The notes under the pieces were generated by a model, which did no database searches, had not been told where the DNA came from, and saw only the letters and a program-made list of their open reading frames with translations. Position numbers and translations under genes: made by a program. A stretch of 64,000 nucleotides of DNA from Streptomyces sp. NRRL S-31 (GTDB lineage Bacteria > Actinomycetota > Actinomycetes > Streptomycetales > Streptomycetaceae). The first letter of the stretch is position 1. Each line of letters opens with the position of its first letter. Below are positions 37,375-45,445 of this stretch, in pieces. The DNA lies in contig NZ_JOCB01000027.1 in assembly GCF_000718775.1 (NCBI RefSeq), positions 13,337-77,336 of the forward strand. Reading direction: 5' to 3'.

Positions 37375-37644
37375 ATGGACACGTACGCGCGGGGACTCGC
37401 GCCGCGTCCGCCCGCCGGGGAACGCCCCGTCCCGCGTGGACGGAGGGCGGCCGTGCCCCGCCCGCGCGGAACGCAGAGCGTCCGCGCCGCTCCGCGCGGG
37501 CGGGGGACGTCCGCGCCCGCGCGCGGCCGTGCCCGGCGGCATCGCGCTCACGCCGGAGGCGGCGCGCTCAGGCCGGCGGCGGCGCACGGGGGACGCGGCC
37601 CCGCGCCCTCCCGAGGCGCTCGCCCCGCTACCCTTCCGGTGTGA
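37375..37644 (+). CDS. Possible small Arg/Pro/Gly-rich protein, doubtful
   Basis: An 89-residue frame beginning MDTYARGLAPRPP, with GAGGCGGAGG just upstream and its TGA overlapping the GTG of the next gene. These two points favour a real gene. Against it, the product is low-complexity, very basic, without domain, and open frames of this kind arise easily at this GC content. A GTG at 37369 is an alternative start. Confidence 0.25.
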   Translation: MDTYARGLAPRPPAGERPVPRGRRAAVPRPRGTQSVRAAPRGRGTSAPARGRARRHRAHAGGGALRPAAAHGGRGPAPSRGARPATLPV

Positions 37645-38075
37645 GCAGTGAGCAGAACCCCGTCCAGGACACCACCGGACCCCGGCCCCGTCGGCTGACC
37701 TACGCCGCCGTGCTGGCCGCGCTGGAGGGTGTCGCCCTGGTGGTCGGCGGCCTGTGGGTGTTCGTCCTCGGACTCACCGGCGACCCGGACGGCCGGCAGC
37801 AGGCCGTGACCCTCGGGATCACGCTGGCCGTCCTCGCCCTGCTGCCGCTGCTCGCCGCGCGCGGGCTGATGCTGCGGCGCGGCTGGAGCCGGGGCCCCGG
37901 GGTGATCACCCAGCTCATGGCGCTTCCGGTGGCCTACAACCTGCTCCGGTCCGACGGCGTGGCCATCCCCGTCGGCATCGTCATCGCGGTGGTCGCCGGG
38001 TCGGCGCTGGTATTCCTCGTCAACGGCGAGACGACCCGGGCCCTCGGGATCAAGGGGCCGGGCCGGGCCGAGTAG
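37641..38075 (+). CDS. Small membrane protein with four helices
   Basis: 144 residues: a cytoplasmic N-terminus and about four hydrophobic segments (AAVLAALEGVALVVGGLWVF, LGITLAVLALLPLLAARGL, GVITQLMALPVAYNLL, VGIVIAVVAGSALVFLV). No known domain; homologues of this type are common in Streptomyces beside sigH. TACCCT (37629-37634) ends six bases before the GTG and there is no ribosome site, so it may be leaderless. Convergent with sigH. Confidence 0.8.
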   Translation: MSSEQNPVQDTTGPRPRRLTYAAVLAALEGVALVVGGLWVFVLGLTGDPDGRQQAVTLGITLAVLALLPLLAARGLMLRRGWSRGPGVITQLMALPVAYNLLRSDGVAIPVGIVIAVVAGSALVFLVNGETTRALGIKGPGRAE

Positions 38076-38108
38076 CCCGGCGCGGGACACGGCTCACCGA
38101 GCCGGCGC

Positions 38109-39278
38109 TCACTCCTCCACGAGGAGCTTCTCCCGCAGCTGGGCCAGGGTGCGGGCCAGCAGCCGGGAGACGTGCATCTGCGAGATGCCGACCTCCTGCG
38201 CGATCTGCGACTGGGTCATGTTGCCGAAGAAGCGCAGCAGCAGGATCCGCTTCTCCCGCGGCGGCAGGTCCTCCAGCAGCGGCTTGAGGGACTCGCGGTA
38301 CTCCACGCCCTCCAGCGCCTCGTCCTCGGCGCCCAGGGTGTCGGCGACCGCCGGCGACTCGTCGTCCGTGTCGGGGACGTCCAGCGACAGCGTGGAGTAC
38401 GCGTTCGCGGACTCCAGGCCCTCCAGGACCTCCTCCTCGGAGATGGCCAGCTTCTCGGCCAGCTCGTGCACGGTCGGGGACCGGCCGTGCAGCTGGGACA
38501 GCTCGGCCGTCGCCGTCGTCAGCGCGAGCCGCAGCTCCTGGAGCCGGCGCGGCACCCGCACCGCCCAGCCCTTGTCCCGGAAGTGCCGCTTGATCTCGCC
38601 GACGACGGTCGGGGTGGCGTACGTGGAGAACTCCACGCCGCGCTCGGGGTCGAACCGGTCGACGGACTTGATCAGGCCGATCGTGGCGACCTGGGTGAGG
38701 TCGTCCAGCGGCTCGCCGCGGTTGCGGAACCGGCGCGCGAGGTGCTCCACGAGCGGCAGGTGCATACGGACGAGCTGGTTGCGCAGCTCCGCGTACTCCG
38801 GGCTGCCCGCGCTCAGCGCGCGCAGCTCGACGAACATCGCCCGGGCCCCGCTGCGGTCCTGGGCGTCGTGCTGCACCCCCCGCACGGCCTCCGGGTCCAG
38901 CGCGCCGTCCTCGGCGTACCGCTCGTGCTCGCTCATCGTCCCGCCCGTAGCCCTTCCCCGAGCCCTCGCCCCCGTGCGGACGGCGGATCCGGCGCCGTCG
39001 CGCGTCTCCGGTGGCGTGCCCTGTCCGGCGTCGTCACCGTCGACCCGCGCGGAGTCGTCCTCCGGGTGCGGTCTGGCCTGCTCGGGGATGCCGTCGATGC
39101 CGTCCGCCATGCGCCGGGAGCCGTCCCGGGGACCTGCCCCGGTGGTCTCGACGCCTGCCCCGGTCCCGGCCGTGCCCGACCGGGGGGACCCGCCCGGCCA
39201 GGGAGGGTTCCCGTCCCCGGTCGGCAGCTCCCGTGTGCCGCGCTCTTCGTCCCGCACCGGCCCGTCCCCGTTCCTCAC
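38109..39278 (-). CDS. sigH: SigB/SigF-family stress sigma factor SigH
   Basis: 389 residues from GTG 39278, which overlaps the prsH stop (GTGA). The sigma core occupies the last 275 residues: region 2 (LVEHLARRFRNRGEPLDDL, DRFDPERGVEFSTYATPTVV), region 3 and region 4 (PPREKRILLLRFFGNMTQSQ). The first 114 residues are Gly/Asp/Pro-rich and disordered. In-frame ATGs at 39110 and 38936 (MSEHERYAEDG) could give shorter products; in S. coelicolor SigH exists in several sizes through alternative starts and processing. It answers osmotic stress and affects aerial septation. Confidence 0.9.
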   Translation of the reverse strand: MRNGDGPVRDEERGTRELPTGDGNPPWPGGSPRSGTAGTGAGVETTGAGPRDGSRRMADGIDGIPEQARPHPEDDSARVDGDDAGQGTPPETRDGAGSAVRTGARARGRATGGTMSEHERYAEDGALDPEAVRGVQHDAQDRSGARAMFVELRALSAGSPEYAELRNQLVRMHLPLVEHLARRFRNRGEPLDDLTQVATIGLIKSVDRFDPERGVEFSTYATPTVVGEIKRHFRDKGWAVRVPRRLQELRLALTTATAELSQLHGRSPTVHELAEKLAISEEEVLEGLESANAYSTLSLDVPDTDDESPAVADTLGAEDEALEGVEYRESLKPLLEDLPPREKRILLLRFFGNMTQSQIAQEVGISQMHVSRLLARTLAQLREKLLVEE

Positions 39279-39691
39279 GCCGGCCCGGGGCCGGCGCCGC
39301 GCTGTTTGTAGAGGCTGATCGACACCGTCTTGTCCTCGTCCACGGCGGACGAGACCTTGCCCGCGAGGGCCGACAGCACGGTCCAGGCGAAGGTGTCCCG
39401 TGACGGCGCATGGCCGTCCGTCGTCGGCGCCGACACGGTGACTTCCAGCGAGTCGTCGACGAGGCGGAAGACACAACTGAGCACCGAGCCGGGCACCGCC
39501 TGCTGGAGCAGGATCGCGCAGGCCTCGTCCACGGCGATGCGCAGGTCCTCGATCTCGTCCAGGGTGAAGTCCAAGCGGGCCGCAAGACCGGCCGTGGCCG
39601 TCCGCAGCACCGACAGGTAGGCACCCGCAGCCGGCAGCCTGACTTCCACGAAGTCCTGGTTCGCCGTGGGCTCGCCTGCGATCTGGGACAC
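39275..39691 (-). CDS. prsH: Anti-sigma factor PrsH (UshX), SpoIIAB/RsbW-like kinase fold
   Basis: 138 residues of the GHKL anti-sigma family. The N box is DEIEDLRIAVDEACAILL and the nucleotide region SRDTFAWTVLSALAGKVSS. It holds SigH inactive by direct binding. I take GTG 39691 because GGAGG (39701-39697) lies five bases before it; ATG 39703 is the alternative and would itself contain that site. Stop overlaps the sigH GTG, a coupled pair. Confidence 0.88.
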   Translation of the reverse strand: MSQIAGEPTANQDFVEVRLPAAGAYLSVLRTATAGLAARLDFTLDEIEDLRIAVDEACAILLQQAVPGSVLSCVFRLVDDSLEVTVSAPTTDGHAPSRDTFAWTVLSALAGKVSSAVDEDKTVSISLYKQRGAGPGPA

Positions 39692-39987
39692 CCTCACCTC
39701 CATGGTGGTACAAGCTTTAGGGGGCCGAGGGTCGCCCCCCGGGGTAACGCGTACGTGGTTCAAGCGGTGACGCTATCGCGCTCCGAACGTTCCTGTCCCG
39801 GGACCCCAACCCCCTGGCGTCACTCACAGTAAAGCTGTGGATACGCTCCGTGTCTAGGGGGTTTGCGGGCCCAAATGGGAAGAGCGCGCGCCGGGTTGAC
39901 GTACCCAGACGTCAGACGCCCGAATCGTCGTGCGGCAGCCGCCGCAAGCAGTGTCACACGAGAACGCCCTAAGGCAAGACTCCCCGC

Positions 39988-40248
39988 TCAGACGAGCACG
40001 TGATCGACGAAGCACCACCGCCAGTCCTCGCCCGGTTCGAAGGTCCGCATCACGGGGTGACCGGACCGCGCGTGGTGCTCCGTCGCGTGCCGTCCCGGCG
40101 AGGAGTCGCAGCAGCCGACATGGCCGCAGGTGAGGCACAGCCGCAGCTGGACAGGGTGCGTGCCGTCCCGCAGGCACTCCGGACAGGTCTTGTCCAGTGG
40201 CTCCGGTTCGGGGTGCGGCAGCGCGTCGGCGTGCGTGCACTGTTTCAT
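39988..40248 (-). CDS. UBP-type zinc finger protein
   Basis: 86 residues, a single ZnF-UBP-like domain: CTHADAL with Cys4, then CPEC, CLTCGHVGCCDSS and HATEHHARSGHPV. Such domains bind zinc and, in eukaryotes, the ubiquitin tail; actinobacterial stand-alone versions have no known role. Convergent with nothing; the ATG is 61 bases from the divergent antiporter gene. Confidence 0.85.
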   Translation of the reverse strand: MKQCTHADALPHPEPEPLDKTCPECLRDGTHPVQLRLCLTCGHVGCCDSSPGRHATEHHARSGHPVMRTFEPGEDWRWCFVDHVLV

Positions 40249-40309
40249 GATTGCCAGGTTACGACGGGTGTGCGGGTGGCCGCGCGAATGACGAGGGTGG
40301 GCGAAGACC

Positions 40310-41893
40310 ATGGATGTGATGCCGCTGCTGTTGCTGGTGGCGGGCAGTGCGGCGGTGGCCGCGGCGGCGCGGCGTACCCCGGCGCCGGCGCCGCTGCTGC
40401 TGGTCGCCGTCGGCCTGGCGGTCTCCTACATCCCCGGCGTGCCGTCGTACACCCTCGACCCGCACATCGTCCTGCCGCTGCTGCTGCCACCGCTGCTGTA
40501 CACCTCGGCGAGCGACAGCTCCTACCTCGACCTGCGGGCGCAGCTGCGGCCGGTCGCGCTGCTCTCGGTGGGCTACGTGCTCTTCGCGACCCTCGCCGTC
40601 GGCTGGGCCGCCTACCTGATCGTGCCCGGGCTGCCGCTGACCGCCGCGCTGGTGCTGGGCGCGGTGGTGGCACCGCCGGACGCGGTGGCCGCCACGGCGG
40701 TCGCGCGCCGGGTCGGCCTGCCCGCCCGGATCACCACCGTCCTCCAGGGCGAGTCGCTGCTGAACGACGCCACGGCGATCACCGCCTACAAGGTGGCGCT
40801 CGGCGCCGCCGTCGGCGAGGGGGCCACCTGGGGAGGCGGGATCGGCGAGTTCGCGCTCGCCGCGGTCGGCGGTGTCGGCATCGGTCTCGTCCTGATGGCG
40901 CCCCTGCACTGGCTGCGCACGCACCTGACCGAGCCCCTCCTGCAGAACACGCTCTCGCTGCTGATCCCGTTCGTCGCCTACGGGGTCGCCGAGCAGGCAC
41001 ACGCCTCCGGGGTGCTCGCCGTCGTGGTCGTCGCCCTCTATCTGGGCCACCGCGCGTGGGAGGTCGACTTCGCCACCCGGCTCCAGGAGGAGGCGGTGTG
41101 GAAGATGGTCGCCTTCGTCCTGGAGTCCGCCGTGTTCGCCCTGATCGGCCTCCAGCTGCCGATCGTCCTCAAGCGGCTCGGCGAGTACGAGGGCACCGCC
41201 GCCGTCTGGTACGCGGTCGCCGTCTTCCTGGTCGTCGTGGTGGCCCGGTTCGTCTGGGTATACCCGGCCACCTTCCTGCCCCGGCTGCTGTCGGCGCGCA
41301 TCAGGGAGCGCGAGAAGAACCCCACCTGGCGGGGCGCCATGGTCACCTCCTGGGCCGGCATGCGCGGGGTCGTCTCCCTGGCCATCGCCTTCTCCATCCC
41401 GTCGACGATGGCCGACGGCCCCCGCAACCTGATCCTCTTCCTGACCTTCACCACCGTCATCGCCACGCTCGTCGTCCAGGGCGTCACGCTGCCCCCTCTG
41501 ATCCGGCTGCTGAGGTTCCCCGGCCGTGACCGGCAGGCCGAGACGCTCGCCGAGGCCAACGCCCAGGCGCAGGCCTCGCGGGCCGCCGAGGCCCGGCTCC
41601 ACGAACTCCTCGCCGACGAGCGCAACGCCCTGCCGCCGCCGCTCGTGGACCGGCTGCGCAACGTCCTGGAACGCCGCCGCAACGCCGTCTGGGAGCGGCT
41701 GGGCCAGGTCAACCCGGTCACCGGCGAGTCCGTGGACGACACCTACCGCCGGCTGTCCCGCGAGATGATCAGTGCCGAACGGGAGGTGTTCGTCAGGCTC
41801 CGCGACCTGCGCTACATCGACGACGAGATGCTGCGCGCCCTGCTCAGACGCCTGGACCTGGAGGAGGCGGCGGCCTACCGGGAGGCCGGCTAG
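40310..41893 (+). CDS. CPA1-family Na+/H+ antiporter
   Basis: 527 residues with about twelve membrane helices and a C-terminal cytoplasmic helical domain (about 395-527, AEANAQAQASRAAEARLHEL). Transport-core motifs are APPDAVAATAVARR (with the ion-binding Asp) and LQGESLLNDATAI (conserved N-D pair), typical of NhaP/NHE relatives. It should expel Na+ or K+ for protons. Its stop codon overlaps the stop of the convergent gene in CTAG. Confidence 0.9.
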   Translation: MDVMPLLLLVAGSAAVAAAARRTPAPAPLLLVAVGLAVSYIPGVPSYTLDPHIVLPLLLPPLLYTSASDSSYLDLRAQLRPVALLSVGYVLFATLAVGWAAYLIVPGLPLTAALVLGAVVAPPDAVAATAVARRVGLPARITTVLQGESLLNDATAITAYKVALGAAVGEGATWGGGIGEFALAAVGGVGIGLVLMAPLHWLRTHLTEPLLQNTLSLLIPFVAYGVAEQAHASGVLAVVVVALYLGHRAWEVDFATRLQEEAVWKMVAFVLESAVFALIGLQLPIVLKRLGEYEGTAAVWYAVAVFLVVVVARFVWVYPATFLPRLLSARIREREKNPTWRGAMVTSWAGMRGVVSLAIAFSIPSTMADGPRNLILFLTFTTVIATLVVQGVTLPPLIRLLRFPGRDRQAETLAEANAQAQASRAAEARLHELLADERNALPPPLVDRLRNVLERRRNAVWERLGQVNPVTGESVDDTYRRLSREMISAEREVFVRLRDLRYIDDEMLRALLRRLDLEEAAAYREAG

Positions 41894-42867
41894 CGTTCCG
41901 GGGCGGCTGCCGGGGCCGAGGGGTCGGCTGCCGGGGCTGCCGGGGGTTCCGGGAACGGCCGTCCGGTGACGACGGCCGCGATCGTGGACCCGCGCGCGAA
42001 GGCGCCCTCCTCCGCGAGGGTGACGAGTCCGTACAGCAACTTGGCGACATAGAGCCGCTCCACCGGCAGTCCGTGCCGCTCTTCGAAGTCCTGTGCGAAG
42101 GCGTCCAGTTCGGGTGTCGTCCGGGCGTAACCGCCGCAGTGGAAGCGGTCGTCCAGGGACCAGGTGCCGCTGCGGGCGCCGAAGGCGCGTTCCTGGAGGG
42201 CCTGTATGTCGGCGCCCAGGAAGCCGCCCTTCAGCACCGGTATGCCGAGCGCGCGCTGGCCGGCCGCCAGCCCGGCGGCGAGACCGGCGAGCGTGCCGCC
42301 GGTGCCGCAGGCGACCGCGACCACGTCCGCGCGTCCGTGCAGCTCCGCGCCGAGGTCACGGCAGCCCCGCACGGCCTCGGCGTTGCTGCCGCCCTCGGGG
42401 ACGACGTACGCGTCCTCGGCGCCGGCCGCGCGCAGGATCCGGGCCAGCGTCTCCGGCTCGGCCTTGCGGCGGTAGGCCGATCTGTCGACGAAGCGCAGCC
42501 GCATGCCGTCGGCCGCGCACCGGGCCAGGGACGGGTTGAGTGGGCGGTCGGCCAGCTCCTGGCCGCGGACCACACCGGTGGTCGGCAGACCCAGCAGACG
42601 GCCCGCGGCGGCGGTGGCCCGCAGATGATTGGAGTAGGCGCCGCCGAACGTGACCAGGGGCCGGCCGCCGGCCGCCGCGATGTTCGGCACCAGCTTGCGC
42701 CACTTGTTGCCGATCAGCTCCGGGTGGATCAGGTCGTCCCGCTTGAGCAGCAGCCGCAGCCCGCGGCGCCCGAACCGGAGGTCCCGCACCTCGTGGAGGG
42801 GCGAGGGCAGGCGGGGGGCGAGCGGATCGGTGCCGGTGCTGGTCACGGCTCCATTGTCGCCCGGCAC
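41890..42867 (-). CDS. PLP-dependent D-cysteine desulfhydrase / ACC deaminase family
   Basis: 325 residues, tryptophan-synthase-beta fold. PLP Lys is in LIGNKWRKL, the Ser/Asn loop is FGGAYSNHLRATAAAG and the phosphate loop is CGTGGTLAG. Family members are D-cysteine desulfhydrases or ACC deaminases; the residues that separate them cannot be placed with certainty here, so the general call is kept. GTG 42867 has GGAGGG upstream; GTG 42846 is possible. The C-terminus is a Pro/Ala tail. Confidence 0.85.
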   Translation of the reverse strand: MPGDNGAVTSTGTDPLAPRLPSPLHEVRDLRFGRRGLRLLLKRDDLIHPELIGNKWRKLVPNIAAAGGRPLVTFGGAYSNHLRATAAAGRLLGLPTTGVVRGQELADRPLNPSLARCAADGMRLRFVDRSAYRRKAEPETLARILRAAGAEDAYVVPEGGSNAEAVRGCRDLGAELHGRADVVAVACGTGGTLAGLAAGLAAGQRALGIPVLKGGFLGADIQALQERAFGARSGTWSLDDRFHCGGYARTTPELDAFAQDFEERHGLPVERLYVAKLLYGLVTLAEEGAFARGSTIAAVVTGRPFPEPPAAPAADPSAPAAAPER

Positions 42868-42994
42868 GCGACGGAGCCCTCCGCCCCGGCTGCGGTGCGA
42901 CCGCCCCGCCCGCCTACGGACGGTGGGACCGCCCCGGCTGCGGTGGGACCGGCCCGGTGGCGGGGAGAGACCGGTCCGGGCGCGGTTCGGGGCG

Positions 42995-43588
42995 TCAGGC
43001 GGCCAGCCGCGTGCGCACCCGGTTCCTGAGCGACGTCATCGTGAAGCCCCGAGGGTCCACCTTCCCCGGCTGCCACTCCAGGTGGCCGATGACCGACCGC
43101 TCCGACCAGCCGTGATGACGGCACAGCGCCGTTGCGGCCCGCTCGATCGCCTCCAGCTGCTCCCGCGGCCAGGGGTCCTCCCCGTCGCCGAGGTTCTCGC
43201 ACTCGAAGCCGTAGAAGTGCCGGTTGCCGTCGGTGTTCGCCTCGTTGTCCGGCGGCAGCCCCCGCTCCGCGATCACCGCGCGCAGCACCTCGTCGTCGCC
43301 GAGCCCGGCGTGGTTGGCGCGGCCGTAGCCGACCAGGTGGACCGTGCCGTCCTTGGTGATCACACCGTGGCACAGCGGTCCCGGCAGGCCCGGGTGGCCG
43401 TCGCGGCACAGCTCCACCGTGGGAGCGCTGCCCCGGGTCACCGTGTGGTGGATCATCACGCCGTGCACCGGGCCCCAGGGGCCCTTGTGGTTGCGGTTGT
43501 GCTGCTGCCAGTCACCGACCTCGACGACCGTGACGCCCTCCGCCCGGAGCGCGTCCAGGAACGCGCCCGCCGACATGGGTGGGGCCAT
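42995..43588 (-). CDS. N-acetylmuramoyl-L-alanine amidase (Amidase_2)
   Basis: 197 residues, a bare amidase_2 domain without signal peptide. Zinc ligands fit H47 in VMIHHTVT and the later His in SVIGHLEWQPGKVDPRGF; the YGRANHAGLGDD loop and YGFECEN strand are family features. It would cut the amide bond between muramic acid and the stem peptide; lack of a signal suggests release by lysis or a cytosolic recycling role. AAGGAG precedes ATG 43588. Divergent from the encapsulin gene. Confidence 0.87.
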   Translation of the reverse strand: MAPPMSAGAFLDALRAEGVTVVEVGDWQQHNRNHKGPWGPVHGVMIHHTVTRGSAPTVELCRDGHPGLPGPLCHGVITKDGTVHLVGYGRANHAGLGDDEVLRAVIAERGLPPDNEANTDGNRHFYGFECENLGDGEDPWPREQLEAIERAATALCRHHGWSERSVIGHLEWQPGKVDPRGFTMTSLRNRVRTRLAA

Positions 43589-43926
43589 GCCCGACTCCTT
43601 CGTGCCGTACCCGTCCGGCCGCCGGTCGCGGCCGTGTGTCCTGCCTGCTTCTACCGAAACCGGACGTCTGCGAACACATCGTTCGCATGCTGTGCGAGTC
43701 GATCCGGACAGGTGCCACGGGCCGGTGTCACAGGCCGGTGTCACAGGCCGTGCCGCAGGCCGGGAGGGCCCGGATGGGATCCCTCTGTGTGCCCGGTAAT
43801 CGGATGATCCATTCCCGCTCTTTCGGGTAATGGCGCGGACACGTTCCGTGCTGGGAGGCTCGTGATCGAGACCGGTGCGATGCGGCACCGGTCGGCACCG
43901 GGCACACATCGGGAGGGCATTTCTCT
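43589..43926. promoter_or_regulatory. Divergent control region amidase/encapsulin with dyad and 13-bp repeats
   Basis: No gene. Two notable elements: a perfect dyad TGCGAA-N7-TTCGCA at 43669-43687, and four tandem 13-base units of the form GTGTCACAGGCCG at 43712-43762 (two identical, two with changes). GGGAGGG lies before the encapsulin ATG. These are candidate regulator sites for the encapsulin operon or the amidase. Confidence 0.6.
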
Positions 43927-45333
43927 ATGTCGGTAGGCGAAGAGGTCCGCACGGATCAGGGCAAGCCGCAGCAGTCCCTCGGGACGGCGGCAGCGCGGAA
44001 CCTGGCCACCACCACCAAGTCCGTTCCGCAGATGCAGGAGATCAGCTCCCGCTGGCTGCTGCGCACTCTTCCCTGGGTCGACCTCCAGGGCGGCACGTAC
44101 CGGGTGAACCGGCGGCTGACGTACGCCGTCGGCGACGGTCGCATCACCTTCGTGAAGACCGGGGACCAGGTGGAGGTCGTCCCGGCGGAACTGGGCGAGT
44201 TGCCGGCCCTGCGGTCGTACGAGGACGAGGAGGTGCTGACGGAGCTGGCCCGGCGCTGCCGCCAGCGCGACTTCGCACCCGGTGAGGTGATCGCCGACTT
44301 CGGCAACCGGACCAACGAGGTCTACCTGCTCGCCCACGGCCGGGTGGAGAAGGTCGGCACGGGTCCCTACGGCGACGACGCCGTCCTCGGGGTACTCGCC
44401 GACGGCGCCTACTTCGGTGACCAGGCGCTGCTCGATTCGGAGGCGATCTGGGAGTACACCGTCCGCGCGGACACCGCGACCACGGTGCTGGTCCTCGACC
44501 GCCAGGACTTCGAGCAGATCAGCGAGCGCTCCGACTCGCTGCGCGCACACCTGAGGCAGCTGCGCGCGATCCCCGAGCAGCGGACCAACAAGTACGGCGA
44601 GAAGGCGGTCGAGCTGGCGGCCGGCCACTCCGGCGAGCCCGACATCCCGCACACCTTCGTGGACTACGAGCCGCGGCCCCGCGAGTACGAACTGAGCATC
44701 GCGCAGACCGTGCTGCGCATCCACTCGCGCGTGGCCGACCTCTACAACCAGCCGATGAACCAGACCGAGCAGCAGCTGCGGCTCACGGTCGAGGCGCTGA
44801 AGGAGCGCCAGGAGCACGAGCTGATCAACAACCCGGAGTTCGGCCTGCTCAGCAACTGTGAGTACGACCAGCGGATCCAGCCGCACGACGGGGTGCCGAG
44901 CCCGGACGACCTGGACGAGCTGCTCAGCCGCCGCCGGGGCACCAAGCTGCTCCTGGCCCACCCGCGCGCGATCGCGGCGATCGGCCGCGAGCTGAACAAG
45001 CGGGGACTGGTCCCGGAGACCATCGACATCGCCGGCAACCGCATCCCGACCTGGCGCGGAGTGCCCATCTACCCGTGCAACAAGATCCCGATCACCGAGG
45101 CGCGTACGACGTCCGTCATCGCCATGCGTACCGGCGAGTCCGAGCAGGGCGTCATCGGCCTGCGGCAGTCCGGCATCCCGGACGAGATCGAGCCGAGCCT
45201 GTCCGTGCGGTTCATGGGCATCAACGAACAGGCCATCATCAAGTACCTGGTGACGGCGTACTACTCGGCCGCCGTCCTGGTGCCCGACGCGCTCGGTGTG
45301 CTGGAGAACGTCGAGATCGGCCGGTGGCGGTGA
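43927..45333 (+). CDS. Family 2B encapsulin shell protein with cyclic-nucleotide-binding insert
   Basis: 468 residues. The flanks (1-100 and 230-468) match the HK97-fold shell of Family 2 encapsulins: [20 protein letters not shown] near the start and [18 protein letters not shown] with a C-terminal [18 protein letters not shown]. Residues about 105-225 are an inserted CRP-like cNMP domain ([35 protein letters not shown]), which marks subfamily 2B (EshA-like in Streptomyces). In the phosphate-binding stretch the usual Glu after FG is Asp165, so nucleotide binding may differ. The product should self-assemble into an icosahedral compartment. The following gene is a typical cargo enzyme. Confidence 0.92.
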   Translation: MSVGEEVRTDQGKPQQSLGTAAARNLATTTKSVPQMQEISSRWLLRTLPWVDLQGGTYRVNRRLTYAVGDGRITFVKTGDQVEVVPAELGELPALRSYEDEEVLTELARRCRQRDFAPGEVIADFGNRTNEVYLLAHGRVEKVGTGPYGDDAVLGVLADGAYFGDQALLDSEAIWEYTVRADTATTVLVLDRQDFEQISERSDSLRAHLRQLRAIPEQRTNKYGEKAVELAAGHSGEPDIPHTFVDYEPRPREYELSIAQTVLRIHSRVADLYNQPMNQTEQQLRLTVEALKERQEHELINNPEFGLLSNCEYDQRIQPHDGVPSPDDLDELLSRRRGTKLLLAHPRAIAAIGRELNKRGLVPETIDIAGNRIPTWRGVPIYPCNKIPITEARTTSVIAMRTGESEQGVIGLRQSGIPDEIEPSLSVRFMGINEQAIIKYLVTAYYSAAVLVPDALGVLENVEIGRWR

Positions 45334-45445
45334 CGTCTCCGCACGTCGTGACCGTGTCCCCGGCCGTCGGGGAGGGTAGGCCCTCGGGGTACGTGTCCGG
45401 TCGGGCCGGTGATGCCGGTCCGGGCGGACCTGGCGAGGGGGAGGC

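Noticed and set aside
40310..42867. Overlapping stops of antiporter and desulfhydrase as a sign of gene truncation
   Set aside because: Both proteins have full family length; a shared CTAG is a normal tail-to-tail arrangement in compact genomes.
43712..43762. 13-bp direct repeats as replication iterons
   Set aside because: No replication gene nearby, only four units, and the context is a core chromosomal promoter region.
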